Below, piece by piece: positions 11,160 to 21,867 of a DNA stretch of 64,000 nt. The notes below the pieces were generated by a model. It worked only from the letters and a program-made list of their open reading frames with translations, made no database searches and was not told the origin of the DNA. A program made the position numbers and the translations under genes. Positions within the stretch are counted from its first letter, which is position 1; each line of letters opens with the position of its first letter. The stretch comes from Crossaster papposus (Eukaryota; Echinodermata; Asteroidea; Velatida; Solasteridae): the NCBI GenBank assembly GCA_037893245.1, contig JBAIAA010000531.1, forward strand, positions 1,798,001 to 1,862,000. The letters run 5' to 3'.

Positions 11160-12130
11160 AAAACAGATTGGTTGAAAATAACCAATATATTGGTCGATTT
11201 TAACCAATCCAGTTGGTAGATATATGGTAACCGAAATATTGGTTAAAATAACCAATCTGATATTGGTTACCTAGTCAATCCATATTGGTTATAACACCAA
11301 CCAATGCAATGTTGGTTAATTTAACCAACCCACAATGGACTCCAACCAATTTGTATTGGTAATTGTTATTGGTTATAGCACTAACCAATACATAATAGTA
11401 GGGCTGCATATTCATATTGGTTAACACGCAACAATTTGCATAACACCAACCAAACAATTTGCATAACACCAACCAATACAATATTTAATTCAAAGGTTCC
11501 CACGCAACCAATTACATAACGTGGACAAATTACGTAATGAAATAATACCAATGAAATTAACATTGCAATTATGCATACATACAATAATAACATATTCCTA
11601 TTAGATATTAGCTACTGATCACTTACTACACACTTAGCTACTGCCGTTGTTAGTTTTATAGTTCGCTTTTTTGTACACGACGAAGTCACAGCTATTTTTT
11701 TATGAAAACATTTCAACAGTTGAATACGGATAAAATTTATTGTCAATTTGTCACTATGTTTGCACAAACATCTAAATTCGATCATGGAATCGTTTGAATA
11801 ATTACATATTATGGTCAAAAAAAGTGCATTTTGGACTAAATACCACAATTTAACATCGACTATTGTCAAAACAAATGTTCTCACTGATTGGTCAGTTGCT
11901 GTAGGTACATTTCCTACATTATGAATAACCAATAGATTGGTTAATACCTTGGTTACAAGCTCAACCAATATAACTGGTTGAAGGACAACCAACATATTGG
12001 TTATGAATAACCATTAGATTGGTTAATACCTTGGTTACAAGCTCAACCAATATGACTGGTTGAAGGACAACCAATATATTGGTTATGAATAACCAATAGA
12101 TTGGTTAATACCTTGGTTACAAGCTCAACC
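11160..12130. repeat. TTGGTT/AACCAA-rich repeat block
   Basis: Dense inverted pairs of AACCAA and TTGGTT at both ends of this block flank a less repetitive middle. The right part (about 11921-12130) is a clear 82-bp tandem repeat, with ATGAATAACC at 11921, 12003 and 12085. The block may be a separate element nested in the 10441-12847 transposon, since it begins after a CACTCTAAAAAC sequence. Exact ends are not clear. Confidence 0.6.
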
Positions 12131-12847
12131 AGGACTGATGAGATTGATTTGCTCTATGCATGGCATGTTAAAACACAGACTGTAAGCATCAAAGGTACGC
12201 TAAATATGCCTTCAAATGTTCAGTAACGCAAATACAAAATAAAGAGTTAATCTTGGAAAGCAATTACAACAGTAATGGTAAGAATCTCAAGTCAGGTCGC
12301 AATTCTTGTAATCATTTTCTTCTCTACTGACACCCGCTATTGTTATAAATAGGTATTGTACGTACGTGTTGGCCGCCATTTTGAAAAATGGCGGCCATCT
12401 TTGATTTCCAGTGATTTATGATTTGTTAATTATAAATGACCAACGAGAGGTAAATTGCAGCTTTATTGTATGACCATTTGGTTTCTTTTGTAAAATAACC
12501 AATGTATGTCATTCAATGAAAGCAATCTTGAAAAACATGGCCGCCATCTTGAAAAAATGGCCGCCATCTTGAATGTTTAAGTTGTTTCTATTTTTGAATT
12601 GATAAGGGGTACATTTGGTGGATAGTTGCAACTGTTGGTGCTTGTATGACCAATTAATCCAATGTAACATTAAGTGTTACCATTTAGTGGCGGCCATCTT
12701 GAAAAAAATGGCCGCCATATTGGATTTTTATTTGGCTAACGGGGTTTTTGTGTACAGTGACCCCAAAAGAGTAGTTATGCCAATTTTGGTGCTTGTATCA
12801 TCAAATGCAATATTGTGGTGAAAAAAAGTTATTAATCTGCAGGACTA

Positions 12848-14103
12848 AAAGTCCTAGAACGATTGGTAGCAAATCGTCTTAATTCATTTTTAAAGAAGTA
12901 GGATATATTATCCAACTCTCAGTATGGATTTCGAGAGAATTACTCGACCCAAATGGCTCTAGTCGACCTTATTGATAAAATTAGTTCATGTCTTGATAAA
13001 TCTTATCATACCATTGCGTTGTTCCTGGACCTTTCCAAGGCCTTCGATACAATTGACCATGACATCTTGCTTTTAAAACTGAACAGATATGGCATTAGAG
13101 GAGTTGCCTTGGATTGGTTTAGGAATTATCTCTCTGATCGAAAACAGTTTGTCCAATGGAAACAATGCACATCGACCCTTAAGCCTATCAAATGTGGTGT
13201 TCTGCAAGGCTCTATTTTAGGTCCTTTACTTTTTCTTATTTATAATAATGATATTTGTAACTCTTCTAGTTTACTATCTTTCATTTTATTTGCGGATGAT
13301 ACCAATATCTTATACAGTCACGATAATTTAAAAGAGGCAGTCGATACGATCAATAAAGAATTACGTCACATATCGTCTTGGTTCCAATGTAATCGGCTTT
13401 CTATAAATGAAAAAAAAACATGTTTCATGCTGTTCTCAAACACGGAGAGGAATAGTAATATCAACGTATACATAAATAATTCAAAAATAAATCAAATAAG
13501 TTCATTTAAATTTCTTGGTGTTAATATTGATAAAGGTCTTACCTGGAAATTACATTGCCAGCAGGTCCATACATCTGTCTCACGTATTTTAGGAATTTTG
13601 CGCAGGCTAAGATGTATAATGCCAACAAATATTGTATTTTCTATCTACAATACTCTGGCTCTGCCCCATCTTCAGTATGGATTGTTAGTCTGGGGTAATT
13701 CTCAGATAACTCCAATGAATAAATACTGCAAAACAAATCGCTACGAGTAATCACGAAGTCCGGCTCTAGAGATCACTCCGGACCCCTCTTTAAAAAACTC
13801 AATACGCTCTCGATTTCTAATTTGTATAAATATCATCTGGGTATGGTTGTGTATCAATTTGAGCACAATCTTCTGCCCCTTGAAATCAAATCATTGTTTC
13901 AGAGGAATACCGATGTCCACCTACACAATACTAGATCAGCAGATAAGCTCCACATCGGGAAGGCAAAAACTACTTTATTTATTAAAACAGTTAGACATCA
14001 AGGCCCACTGCTCTGGAATAGAATCACCCCAGTACCTTACTTTAGATATATAAACGGTTATAAAAAGTTCCTTAAAAATATTCTTATTTCCTGTGAAATA
14101 TAA
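12848..14103 (+). pseudogene. LINE ORF2: reverse transcriptase core and C-terminus
   Basis: Continues the frame that stops at 10440. VLERLVANRL and SQYGFRENYSTQMAL precede the palm motif FLDLSKAFDTIDH. GVLQGSILGPLLFLIY and the catalytic FADDTNILY (near 13290) follow, then SFKFLGVNID. This is a complete order of RT blocks. One in-frame TAG lies near 12899 and a frameshift near 13735. After it the C-terminal tail LPLEIKSLFQRN and WNRITPV runs to a stop at 14101-14103. Length and motif order match CR1/Jockey-group ORF2. Confidence 0.85.
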
Positions 14104-14432
14104 TTTATTTATCCCGTAGCACGTAGTACATATATTTCATGTCTATTATATTTGTACGTATTGCATTTGTACGTATTTTAAACATTTTTTTAATTTTTTA
14201 TCTGGACTTCAGCTGTACTTTTAGCCAGTTATTTGTTTCATATATTTTTTTCTTTCTTGTAACAATAGTTGTACATGTATATTAATGCGTTAACTAAGGA
14301 ACCAGGCCACGTACAAGCTTTTGCTTTTTGCCTGGTTTCCCCCATCCATCACCCTCTGTGCATTGTATAAATAACTGTGTGACATTATTTATTGTGATGT
14401 ATGAAAATAAAACAATACCAATACCAATACCA

Positions 14433-14985
14433 GGTTGGACGAAGTTCTTTATTGCATTACGACTGACGTACACAACGGAGGAGTCCAACCTGGGCTAGGG
14501 CAAGGCAAGCCAAGGTAAGGCCAATAATCTTTTCACAGGAATTTTCACTAGGTTTACAGACTGTACTTGAAATTATTATTTCAATCTGACAAAGCTTTTA
14601 AAATACTAAATAAACTGCTACCCACCAACACACATAAATAGGCCTGCTAACTAAAAGTTGAAACTTACAAATGTTTGTCCTGTTTGTGCTGTGGTGGTAG
14701 GAAAAAATGGCCGCCGGTAAAACTTTTCAGTTTTACTTAAACAAGGTCATAGGGTCATCCTCTTTCACAAATATTGAATTGTGTAATTACAATTAAAATC
14801 AATCTTATGCTAAGATTGATTTTATGAAACACATTTTTAAGATTAATTGTTAGGTAAAATTAATCTTAAAAATATCAGACTTAAAACTACACATAAGATC
14901 AATTGTATCTTATTTATATGAAACACCCCCCAGCATTTACAGGAAGGATATTATACATTCTAACCAATCTATGAAAAGACACAAT
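14433..14985. other. Non-coding spacer between LINEs
   Basis: No gene seen. CAGGTTGGAC near 14431 and GTCCAACCTG near 14490 form an imperfect inverted pair about 50 bp apart. Further right are AT-rich imperfect palindromes built on TTAAGATTAAT. Confidence 0.4.
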
Positions 14986-14989
14986 ATTA

Positions 14990-16085
14990 CCATTGTCGAC
15001 TATTTGACCAAGCTGACTAAGCCCGTAAGCTTCGAGATTAATACGTCCGGTAACAATGGCGTTTTTCCAAAGCGGTAAACCGCTGTTTCATTAATACAAC
15101 TATAACAAGTATTGATATACTGGCTCGTACACTACTGAAAGCAGAAATACAATCTTTGTAATACGGATTAGAACCTCGCTCCACAGCTTTAGGGTTAACG
15201 GAAATATACCACCCCAAATTAGAGTCGCCACTATTGTTAGATAAACAATAACCGAAAAGAGGATTTCATTTCCCGGAACTTTCTCGATACCTTCTCAAAA
15301 CATTAAATTTCAAAGCATTAAGTTTACATTTGATATCAACCACGTTTACAAAGTACCTCCTTTTTCGGGAGGCCCCCAGATAGTATTTTTCTTAATTTTA
15401 TCCGGTTTATCATTCCAATAAAAAGACCACTTCATTCTCTTTTTTAATGCAAGTCTCGGGACAGTGAAGCACCAAACCAAAATAAGCAAGACCTGATCCA
15501 ATAAAACTTGATAACAATAGCTTTGCCTTTTAAAGTAAGATTCCTATTTTTCCATTTGTTAAAAACAGACTTTATTATACCGTTTTTTGGATCCCAATTC
15601 CTGTCAGTGTTGTCATTATTACCCACATAAATACCGAGGATCTTAATTGTGATCGTTGACCCAAGAAAACCCTACAGGCTTATCCTATTTTTCCATTTCC
15701 CAAGCCACAAACCACAAGATTGTTGAGCATTGATTCTAGAGCCAAAACCTCTACGGTATATTTTAAAGTTTTGTTCAAGTTCACCAAGATCACATTCGTC
15801 AGAAATGAAAACCGTTGTGTCATCTGCACGCTGAATTAATTTAATGGTCTGATTACTATCAGGGATAGGAATACCTCTCACAATGTTATTGTTTCTTATT
15901 TGACAAGCTAGACCTTCGGCACAAATCGAATAAAGCAAAGGAGACATCGGACACCCTTGGCGAATACCCCTAGTTACACTGAAAGGTTCGGCTATGTAGT
16001 TGCTAATGGGACTATACATAATTGTAACCTACTTGATCAAATTGTTAGGAATACCCATTTTACTCATAACACCAAACATATGGTA
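14990..16085 (-). mobile_element. L1/Tx1-like LINE, downstream half of ORF2 (split copy)
   Basis: On the minus strand, SVTRGIRQGCPMSPLLYSIC and then IQRADDTTVF (an F-to-R variant of the FADD box) are RT blocks of the L1/Tx1 type. Further down, NRNLTLKGKAIVIKF is the typical post-RT block. A short piece reading MFGVMSKMGIPNNLIK at about 16030-16079 should directly follow the EAFNKIEWRYFF block at about 20088. I therefore treat this and the 20085-23300 region as one LINE split by 4 kb of inserted DNA. Multiple stops and frameshifts make it dead. Confidence 0.7.
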
Positions 16086-16228
16086 TGGTAGGGTAAGGTG
16101 GGGTAAATGGAACGGCGGGGTAAATGGAACACTCATGCTATTTCGTTACTGTGTTGCTTTTTTTTATTAAAACAATGATTACTGCTTTGAGTGATGTTTT
16201 GCAAACAAGCAAATGTCTTTTCCAAATT

Positions 16229-16392
16229 CAGCGGCGGATCCAGGATTTTCCAAACGGGGGGGCGTGAAAATTTACCAAGCAACAAAATTTGTTTTCCCTT
16301 TTTTTTTTGTTTTTTTCGTGTTTTTTTCTTTTTTTCTCAAGCAAAAGGGGGGGGGGCGTGCGCCCCCCACGCCCCCCCTGTATCCGCCTCTG
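16229..16392. mobile_element. Small MITE nested in the pogo-like element
   Basis: Ends CAGCGGCGGATCCAGG and CCGCCTCTG form imperfect inverted repeats of the CAGNGGCGGATNCAGG kind. AAATT lies directly on each side (16224-16228, 16393-16397), suggesting a 5-bp target duplication. The interior is a T-rich stretch followed by a G-run and C-runs. The inverted-repeat sequence resembles hAT-type ends, but hAT target duplications are normally 8 bp, so the superfamily is left open. Confidence 0.65.
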
Positions 16393-16734
16393 AAATTGGT
16401 GGATAGTTTTCAACTACAAAGCAATTCCTTCATGTGAAAAATCGTCTTCAATCGTACGCATCACGCAGTCATCCTGCCTTTGTTTTAGTAATTAGTATTT
16501 TGCGCAATCCCAGGAAAATAGTAGTGCAGTTTTTGGGGTGATTTTGTCATAAAATCGTGTATTTTGAAGCTGATTTTGAGTGCGAACTTCGGGGAAACAT
16601 TCACCATTCGGGTAAGTCTGATGTTTTGCTATATTAGTTCGTTCATATTCCAGAATGGTGTACATTGTGTCTGGATGATACCCAGGTGCTATGTAATGTT
16701 TATAAAAACAAAGGAATGTTGTTTCTTGTAGATC

Positions 16735-17976
16735 ATGCAGTCCACAGTAGTGGGGTCCTCAAAACAGGAAACTTTTAAAGCAAAATTCTTTATTAATGCC
16801 GAATTGTTCGAGACATGGTTTAGTGGGATGCTCATAGCTTCGTTGCCACCTTCACGACCTGTACTGCTCATCTTGGATGGCCACTCCTCGCACATCACAA
16901 TATCAACCCTTAAACTAGCCCGGAATAATTCCATCCATATATACTGCCTGCCACCGCATACCACCAACCATACCCAACCTCTGGATAAGTCAGTTTTCAG
17001 ATCTGTCAAGAGTGCGTACAATCAGATATGTGAGCGCTTCATGCGAGAGAATCCCCAGCAACTCATTACCCGCTATGACTTCTGTGGCATTTTCAGGGAT
17101 GTGTATCACAGTGCCTTGACCGGGTTCAAGTCCACCGGGGTGAACCCCTTCAACCCACAGGCAATAACAATTTAACACATGCAATTTTCGGCAGTTGACA
17201 CTGAGCTTGAATTTGTAGAGCCAGCACAAGGCGAAGTTGCTTTGGCAGCCGACAAATCATCCGTCACCACAATACCAGTGGTTCTGAATGCTGGTAGTGC
17301 TGGGATAGGCCTATCTGTAGATCTACCTACAATTGATGCTGCCGCATCAGTAGCTTAACATGTAGCCGAAGATGTCCCCATAGAGGTGGACACAAATAGC
17401 CAGTCACCAGACCAGAGCATGGCCGTAGAAGAGGTACTAGAAGAGATACCCCATTCGTCCACACAAGCACCAAGATTTGCGACAGTCTTTCGAAAACCTC
17501 TCGTAAAGAAAGTCGTGAATCGTGGAAATGCGAAACGTGTGACACAAGCCCGATGTTTAACATCTGATGAGATTTTTGAGGCCGAGGTCCAAAAACAGGA
17601 AAAGAAGAAGAGAGAACAAGATGAAAAAGAGGCAAGAAAAGTGGAGAGAGAAAGAAAGAGGCAAGAAAAGGAGAAGACAAAGCAAGAAAAACAAGTCCAG
17701 AAACTGCTAAAGGAAAAGGAAAAACAAAAACAAAAACTTAAGAAGGACAGCAAAAATGGTGCAAGAGGACGAAAGCTCGGTATACTCGCGGACTATGACC
17801 AAGATGACATGAACAATTATTGTGCACATTGTGAAGGATTCTATGGGGATGATGACGACCAGGAGGAGTGGTTTCAATGTACCGAATGCAAAAACTGGTT
17901 TCATGAAGCATGCACTGGACTGTTCGGTCGTTTGACTCAATTACAGTCATTTGTGTGCTCTAAATGTGTGAATTAG
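16735..17976 (+). pseudogene. Partial pogo-like transposase with C-terminal PHD finger
   Basis: One reading frame of 414 codons holds two in-frame stops (17173 and about 17356). The first part has the C-terminal half of a DDE_1 catalytic domain: LLILDGHSSH with the second catalytic Asp, then YCLPPHTTNHTQPLDKSVF with the third, and GFKSTGVNPFNP. The N-terminal helix-turn-helix and first catalytic Asp are missing, so the copy is internally deleted. The middle is a long Lys/Glu-rich coiled-coil region (about 17580-17750). The end is a C4HC3 PHD finger: CAHC, FQCTEC, WFHEAC, CSKC. A GTAAGT at about 16610 and a TTTCTTGTAG before 16731 could mark a transposase intron. Confidence 0.85.
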
Positions 17977-18434
17977 GTATATATTTCCTCAGACATCTCA
18001 CAATTCTCATAATTTGTTGTCGTGTTTTTGTATCGACTGTATGTAAACCCGACCAACCTTGAATATTGATAAAGAAAAAGCATAAACAATTCTGCATTCA
18101 CTCTCAGAATACAAAAACTCCTGGAAAACAACATACTAATTGTTCTTTGTTATAAAAAGAACTAGTTTGGTTGTTATTTTCATAGTATGCATGGTATCTG
18201 TGCATATTTTTGTATGTTCCATTTAACCCATTCGTTTGGGGTAAATGGAACACTGAGACCACAAACAATTTTTGGATCTCCCATTAAGTTTAGAATGATA
18301 ATTTGTGTTAAATCTTGAAGAAAATATTCAAAAATGACTGTTTTCCACAAAGAAATAAAATGTTCCTGAAAAAAACTTATTGTTAAATAATTAAAAGCAT
18401 AATTTTGCTTAAGTGTTCCATTTACCCCACCTTA

Positions 18435-18789
18435 TATATTCACATTATCACATTATAACCCAAAGGCCAAATTGCATGATAATTTACAATATTAAAAACA
18501 TCAAAATCACACTAAACATAAATTAACCAAATTAAGAAAAAAACATATGGGCTGGTTAGGAATCTAGAACAAACAAAAAATTAGTACTTTGCACATACTT
18601 GTAGATTTGTCTGTCTCAAATCATTGACAAATAAATAAAAACAAGCTGCTCACAGAAAATACTTATTTAGATAACTGGTAAAAAGTTAACACGGGATGTT
18701 TGTTATTAATCAAAAATGCGAGTAATAATCTTGCACAGATTTTGTGGTGGCTCTAATTATAAACAGTTTATTAAAAACTGTTCACAGAG
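18435..18789. other. AT-rich non-coding stretch
   Basis: No gene. On the minus strand it lies 3' of the LINE fragment that follows and may be its 3' UTR. Confidence 0.4.
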
Positions 18790-19860
18790 CAAATTATTCT
18801 ACTTGTTCAGCAAGCTGATGAAATAGGGTATTGGGCTGTTTTTGAATCGTGATGTCCTTGTGCGTAATTGGAAATAATGATGTGCATTACGCAGGTTGCG
18901 GGCATGAGACTCCCGTCTGGAAGGAGGGAGAAGATCATTAGTACGTTCTGATTTGACAAGTCCTTCGGCAAAGCTGAGACAATGATTCTCCCTCCTATCA
19001 GCAAGAGACTCAAGCCCGCAAAGCTGCATTGCATCCGCATACGAAGTTTAGCGCTGTGCCAAAATGGTTCTGCATGCACGTTTATGCAGGTGCTCCAGAG
19101 TATTCTTCTGGGCAGCAGTAATTGAGGAAGACCAAGTAACATCAGCATATTCAACAGCAGGCCTCACATAACTGTTATAAATTGATATGAGCTCATCATC
19201 ATTTAATCCAAACCTCTTAAGCAGGCGGAGCATATACAGTTTGCCTTTCTTAGAAATTTCATTGATATTTTCTTCCCATCGGAAATAATTCTGTAGCCAG
19301 ACTCCAAGGACCTTTGCCTCGGGTACAAAGTTCAGAGGGACTCCCGCAATGCTCAACTCGGCATGTGGTGGGGGTTTAGTTTTGAAACATGTTTAGATGG
19401 CCTGACACTTGGAGGAATTCAGTCTGAGTTTGTTGGTGTTGGTCCACTCAGTAAATTCATCAAGAACTACTTGCAGCCCACTAGGTTAGAAGCAGGAACG
19501 ATTTTCAACAAGTGTCAAATCATCAAAATATTTCTAGCACTTAATCTGTTCAACCAAATCACGAGCCGCCTCGTTAATAACGACCTGAAAACCTATAGGG
19601 AGGAGTTTAGTTTCTCGGGGGAGTGCTCCACTGAGAACCTTGTCCTCTGAGAGTGCTTGGTTGAATGTACACATTGGGCGTGGTTGCTGATAAAGTCACA
19701 CAACCAAGGAACGATGAATCTACGGACTCCCAAGCGGATAAAGTTCTCAATCAGGATGGTATGATCAATCATATCGAACGCCTTGAAGAAATCCGTCAGA
19801 ACCACCGTCCCAATGTTGCCGACCTCGTCAGCACCCTAATGGAGTGAATGGAGGAGACTA
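18790..19860 (-). mobile_element. CR1/Jockey-group LINE fragment, RT and C-terminus
   Basis: On the minus strand, an RT block FFKAFDMIDHTILIENF (about 19795) is followed by AKVLGVWLQNYFRWEENI, then SYVRPAVEYADVTW and HLHKRACRTILAQR, then LCGLESLADRRENHCLSFAE. This is the usual order for the end of a CR1/Jockey-group ORF2. The FADD region between about 19360 and 19600 is degraded. Reading needs several frames, so it is dead. It is a different clade from the L1/Tx1-like LINE around it. Confidence 0.75.
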
Positions 19861-20084
19861 ACTACATAATAGGAGGTCGAAATGCCTTTGGCATTGCCAA
19901 ATTGCTATGGGTTAATTTTGTCTTGAATATCCTCCAAAAACCCAGTTTGTTACAAAACCCTCCCCTATCTTTGCAAAGCAGTCAATCAAACTCACTAACA
20001 GCAAAACTGAGACAATCTAACGGAAAAACAGCAGAGCAGAGAAACATTATGATGCAGCCTCATGAAGGGCGCCCTTAAAAAAAA

Positions 20085-21815
20085 TAACGCCACTCTATCT
20101 TATTGAAAGCTTTCTCTTGGTCAATTCTTAACAATGCACCTTGTTTGTCTTCATTATTTACACCAAAAACAATGTCTCTAAGAGTCATCAAGTTATCTTG
20201 AACATTTCTTCCCGCCACGCCACAAGACTGATCATCTCCAATGATAATGGGCATAATTTGTTTTAGTCGATTACATATCTCTTTAAACATTATTTTATAA
20301 TCTATATTAAAAAGTCTGATAGGTCTCCAATTTTTTTAATTGTACCTTTCTCCTCTATTTTTTTTTAAGTAAACGGATCAAGGCTATATTCAGGAAGACA
20401 TCCTGTGCGGTTACATTCATTAACTACTTATTTAAAATCACCCTTAATAAGCAACCAATATTTTTGATCCAATTCAGCTGTCAGACCATCCAGTCTCGCA
20501 GGTTTATCTTTGTTTAATTGATTAACAGCCGAAGTTATTTATTCCTCGTCAAAAACACTCTCAAGATCCTCAATAAGATTTTCACTTAACACGGTACTTT
20601 CAATTGAATTAAGAACGCTATTAAAATCATCATTCAAAATGTCCTCACTGGAGTACAAGTTTTGATAACAGGAATTAACACATCTACAAATCGCATGGAA
20701 ATCATTGTGATAGGAGCCGTCTTTATCAATTAAACAGGACAAACGATTGTGATGGTTCCGGACTTTTTCAGCTTGAAAATAGTATTTGGACGGTTTTTCA
20801 TCCGCCATTTTATGAAAGTGCATCCTATCCCTGGATTTTTCTAAATCCTTAAATTCGAATATTTTGATCGCTGATAACATCCGGATTTGGCTTGGTTTCA
20901 TTCAGATATTTCGTACGATTTTTTTGAAGTAAAGTTTTATATTTATTCTCCTTGCTTTATTTCTCAAAACAGTAATCCCTAATAATATCTTGAATTTTTC
21001 TTTTCCCACTATCCCACCACTCAAAAACATTACGCCCACCCTTTTTATTTTTCCGAAATCCCCCAAAAGCGCGAATGCGCTCAGCACACCGACCGTCGTT
21101 TAATAAAGTGTTATCACTATATCTGGACCTAGACAAATTTTACTTTTTTTCAAGCCGGCAATTAACTGCAAAATGACCAGATAGCCCCAAGGAACTAACA
21201 TTGGCACTACTAACATGACAAGATATTTCACGAGAAATTAGAACATAGTCTAATCTACTGCTTTTTTGAGACCACGATGGTAAAAAGTATACCCCTGATC
21301 GTGTGGATAGAGAGATATCCATACATCTAACATGTCATGCTCATTAATAACATTTCTAAAATCCTTAGCACTTTTTGGCAATATCCAAATCAATTTGACA
21401 GTTAAAATCACCTGCGACAACCCATTTGTTTCCTTGGTGTAAATAATTGTTCAGATTGTTTTCTTTTGGTACATTGAATTTGGTAAATAAATACACATAA
21501 CACTTAGGTTTATCTCCATCAAAAAAAATGCCGCACGTAACGATTCTACCATTATTATCAACATCGGGATTTTCAAGTTTAATCCCACTTTTGCTCGATG
21601 CCAGAATAACACCCCTCTCGAATTGCTCTCGCCATGGCTACAAATAATGTCCCCTCCCTGTTCTTTCTGCCCAAAACCTTCGCCCCCCCTGATAGAATGA
21701 GTTTCTTGAAGCCAAATAATGTCATATTTTTCCCTGTTTAAATTATTGAATAACATTTCCCGTTTTTGTTGATTTCTGAGCCCGTTTGCATTAATGGTGA
21801 CTATTCTAAGCATCG
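20085..21815 (-). mobile_element. L1/Tx1-like LINE, ORF2 endonuclease and start of RT (split copy)
   Basis: On the minus strand from 21815: MLRIVTINANGLRNQQKR and YDIIWLQETHS are the APE endonuclease start. SSRLDYVLISREI and LGLSGHFAVNC are its C-terminal motifs (D.VL and S.H). A linker with RDRMHFHKMADEKPSKYYF follows, then the RT fingers and palm IIGDDQSCGVAGRNVQDNL and LRIDQEKAFNKIEW. It stops at about 20088, next to unrelated sequence. The next RT block is at 16079 and below. Frameshifts and stops are frequent. Confidence 0.8.
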
Positions 21816-21867
21816 CGCAAAGTAGGATAACATATATCATGACGTATTAAAAATGAGTTAGACAATT

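Larger units (their letters stand above)
10441..12847. mobile_element. Non-autonomous DNA transposon with long TIRs
   Basis: Begins TAGTCCTGCAGATTA and ends with its exact complement. Similarity between the ends extends inward with some mismatches for about 150 bp, covering AAGCACCAAAATTGGCA, AACCCCGTTAGCC and GATGGCCGCCAT. AAA occurs on each side (10438-10440, 12848-12850), consistent with a 3-bp target duplication. The LINE reverse-transcriptase frame reads straight across that site (SK then VLERL), so the boundaries are well fixed. No transposase is visible. The superfamily is uncertain. Confidence 0.8.
9133..14432 (+). mobile_element. CR1/Jockey-group LINE, interrupted by a DNA transposon
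   Basis: One LINE in plus orientation: endonuclease and reverse-transcriptase start at 9133-10440, a transposon at 10441-12847, the remaining reverse transcriptase at 12848-14103, then a 3' UTR ending in a short ACCAAT-type microsatellite tail at about 14409-14432. Tails of this kind are usual for CR1/Jockey-group elements. Stops, a frameshift and an internal deletion show that the copy is dead. The clade within the CR1/Jockey group cannot be fixed without a tree. Confidence 0.8.
16094..18434 (+). mobile_element. pogo-like (Tc1/mariner) DNA transposon
   Basis: Terminal inverted repeats AGGTGGGGTAAATGGAAC (from 16096) and its complement (to 18432) are flanked by TA on both sides, as Tc1/mariner-type insertion produces. 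The GGGGTAAATGGAAC motif is repeated subterminally near 16118 on the left and 18239 on the right. Inside is a partial DDE transposase (16735-17976). A 164-bp MITE has inserted near the left end. Together with the LINE fragment at 18790-19860 it sits inside the older L1/Tx1-like LINE. Confidence 0.85.

Noticed and set aside
17327-17753. Minus-strand Ser/Phe-rich frames
   Set aside because: Antisense of the Lys/Glu-rich coiled coil of the pogo-like transposase.
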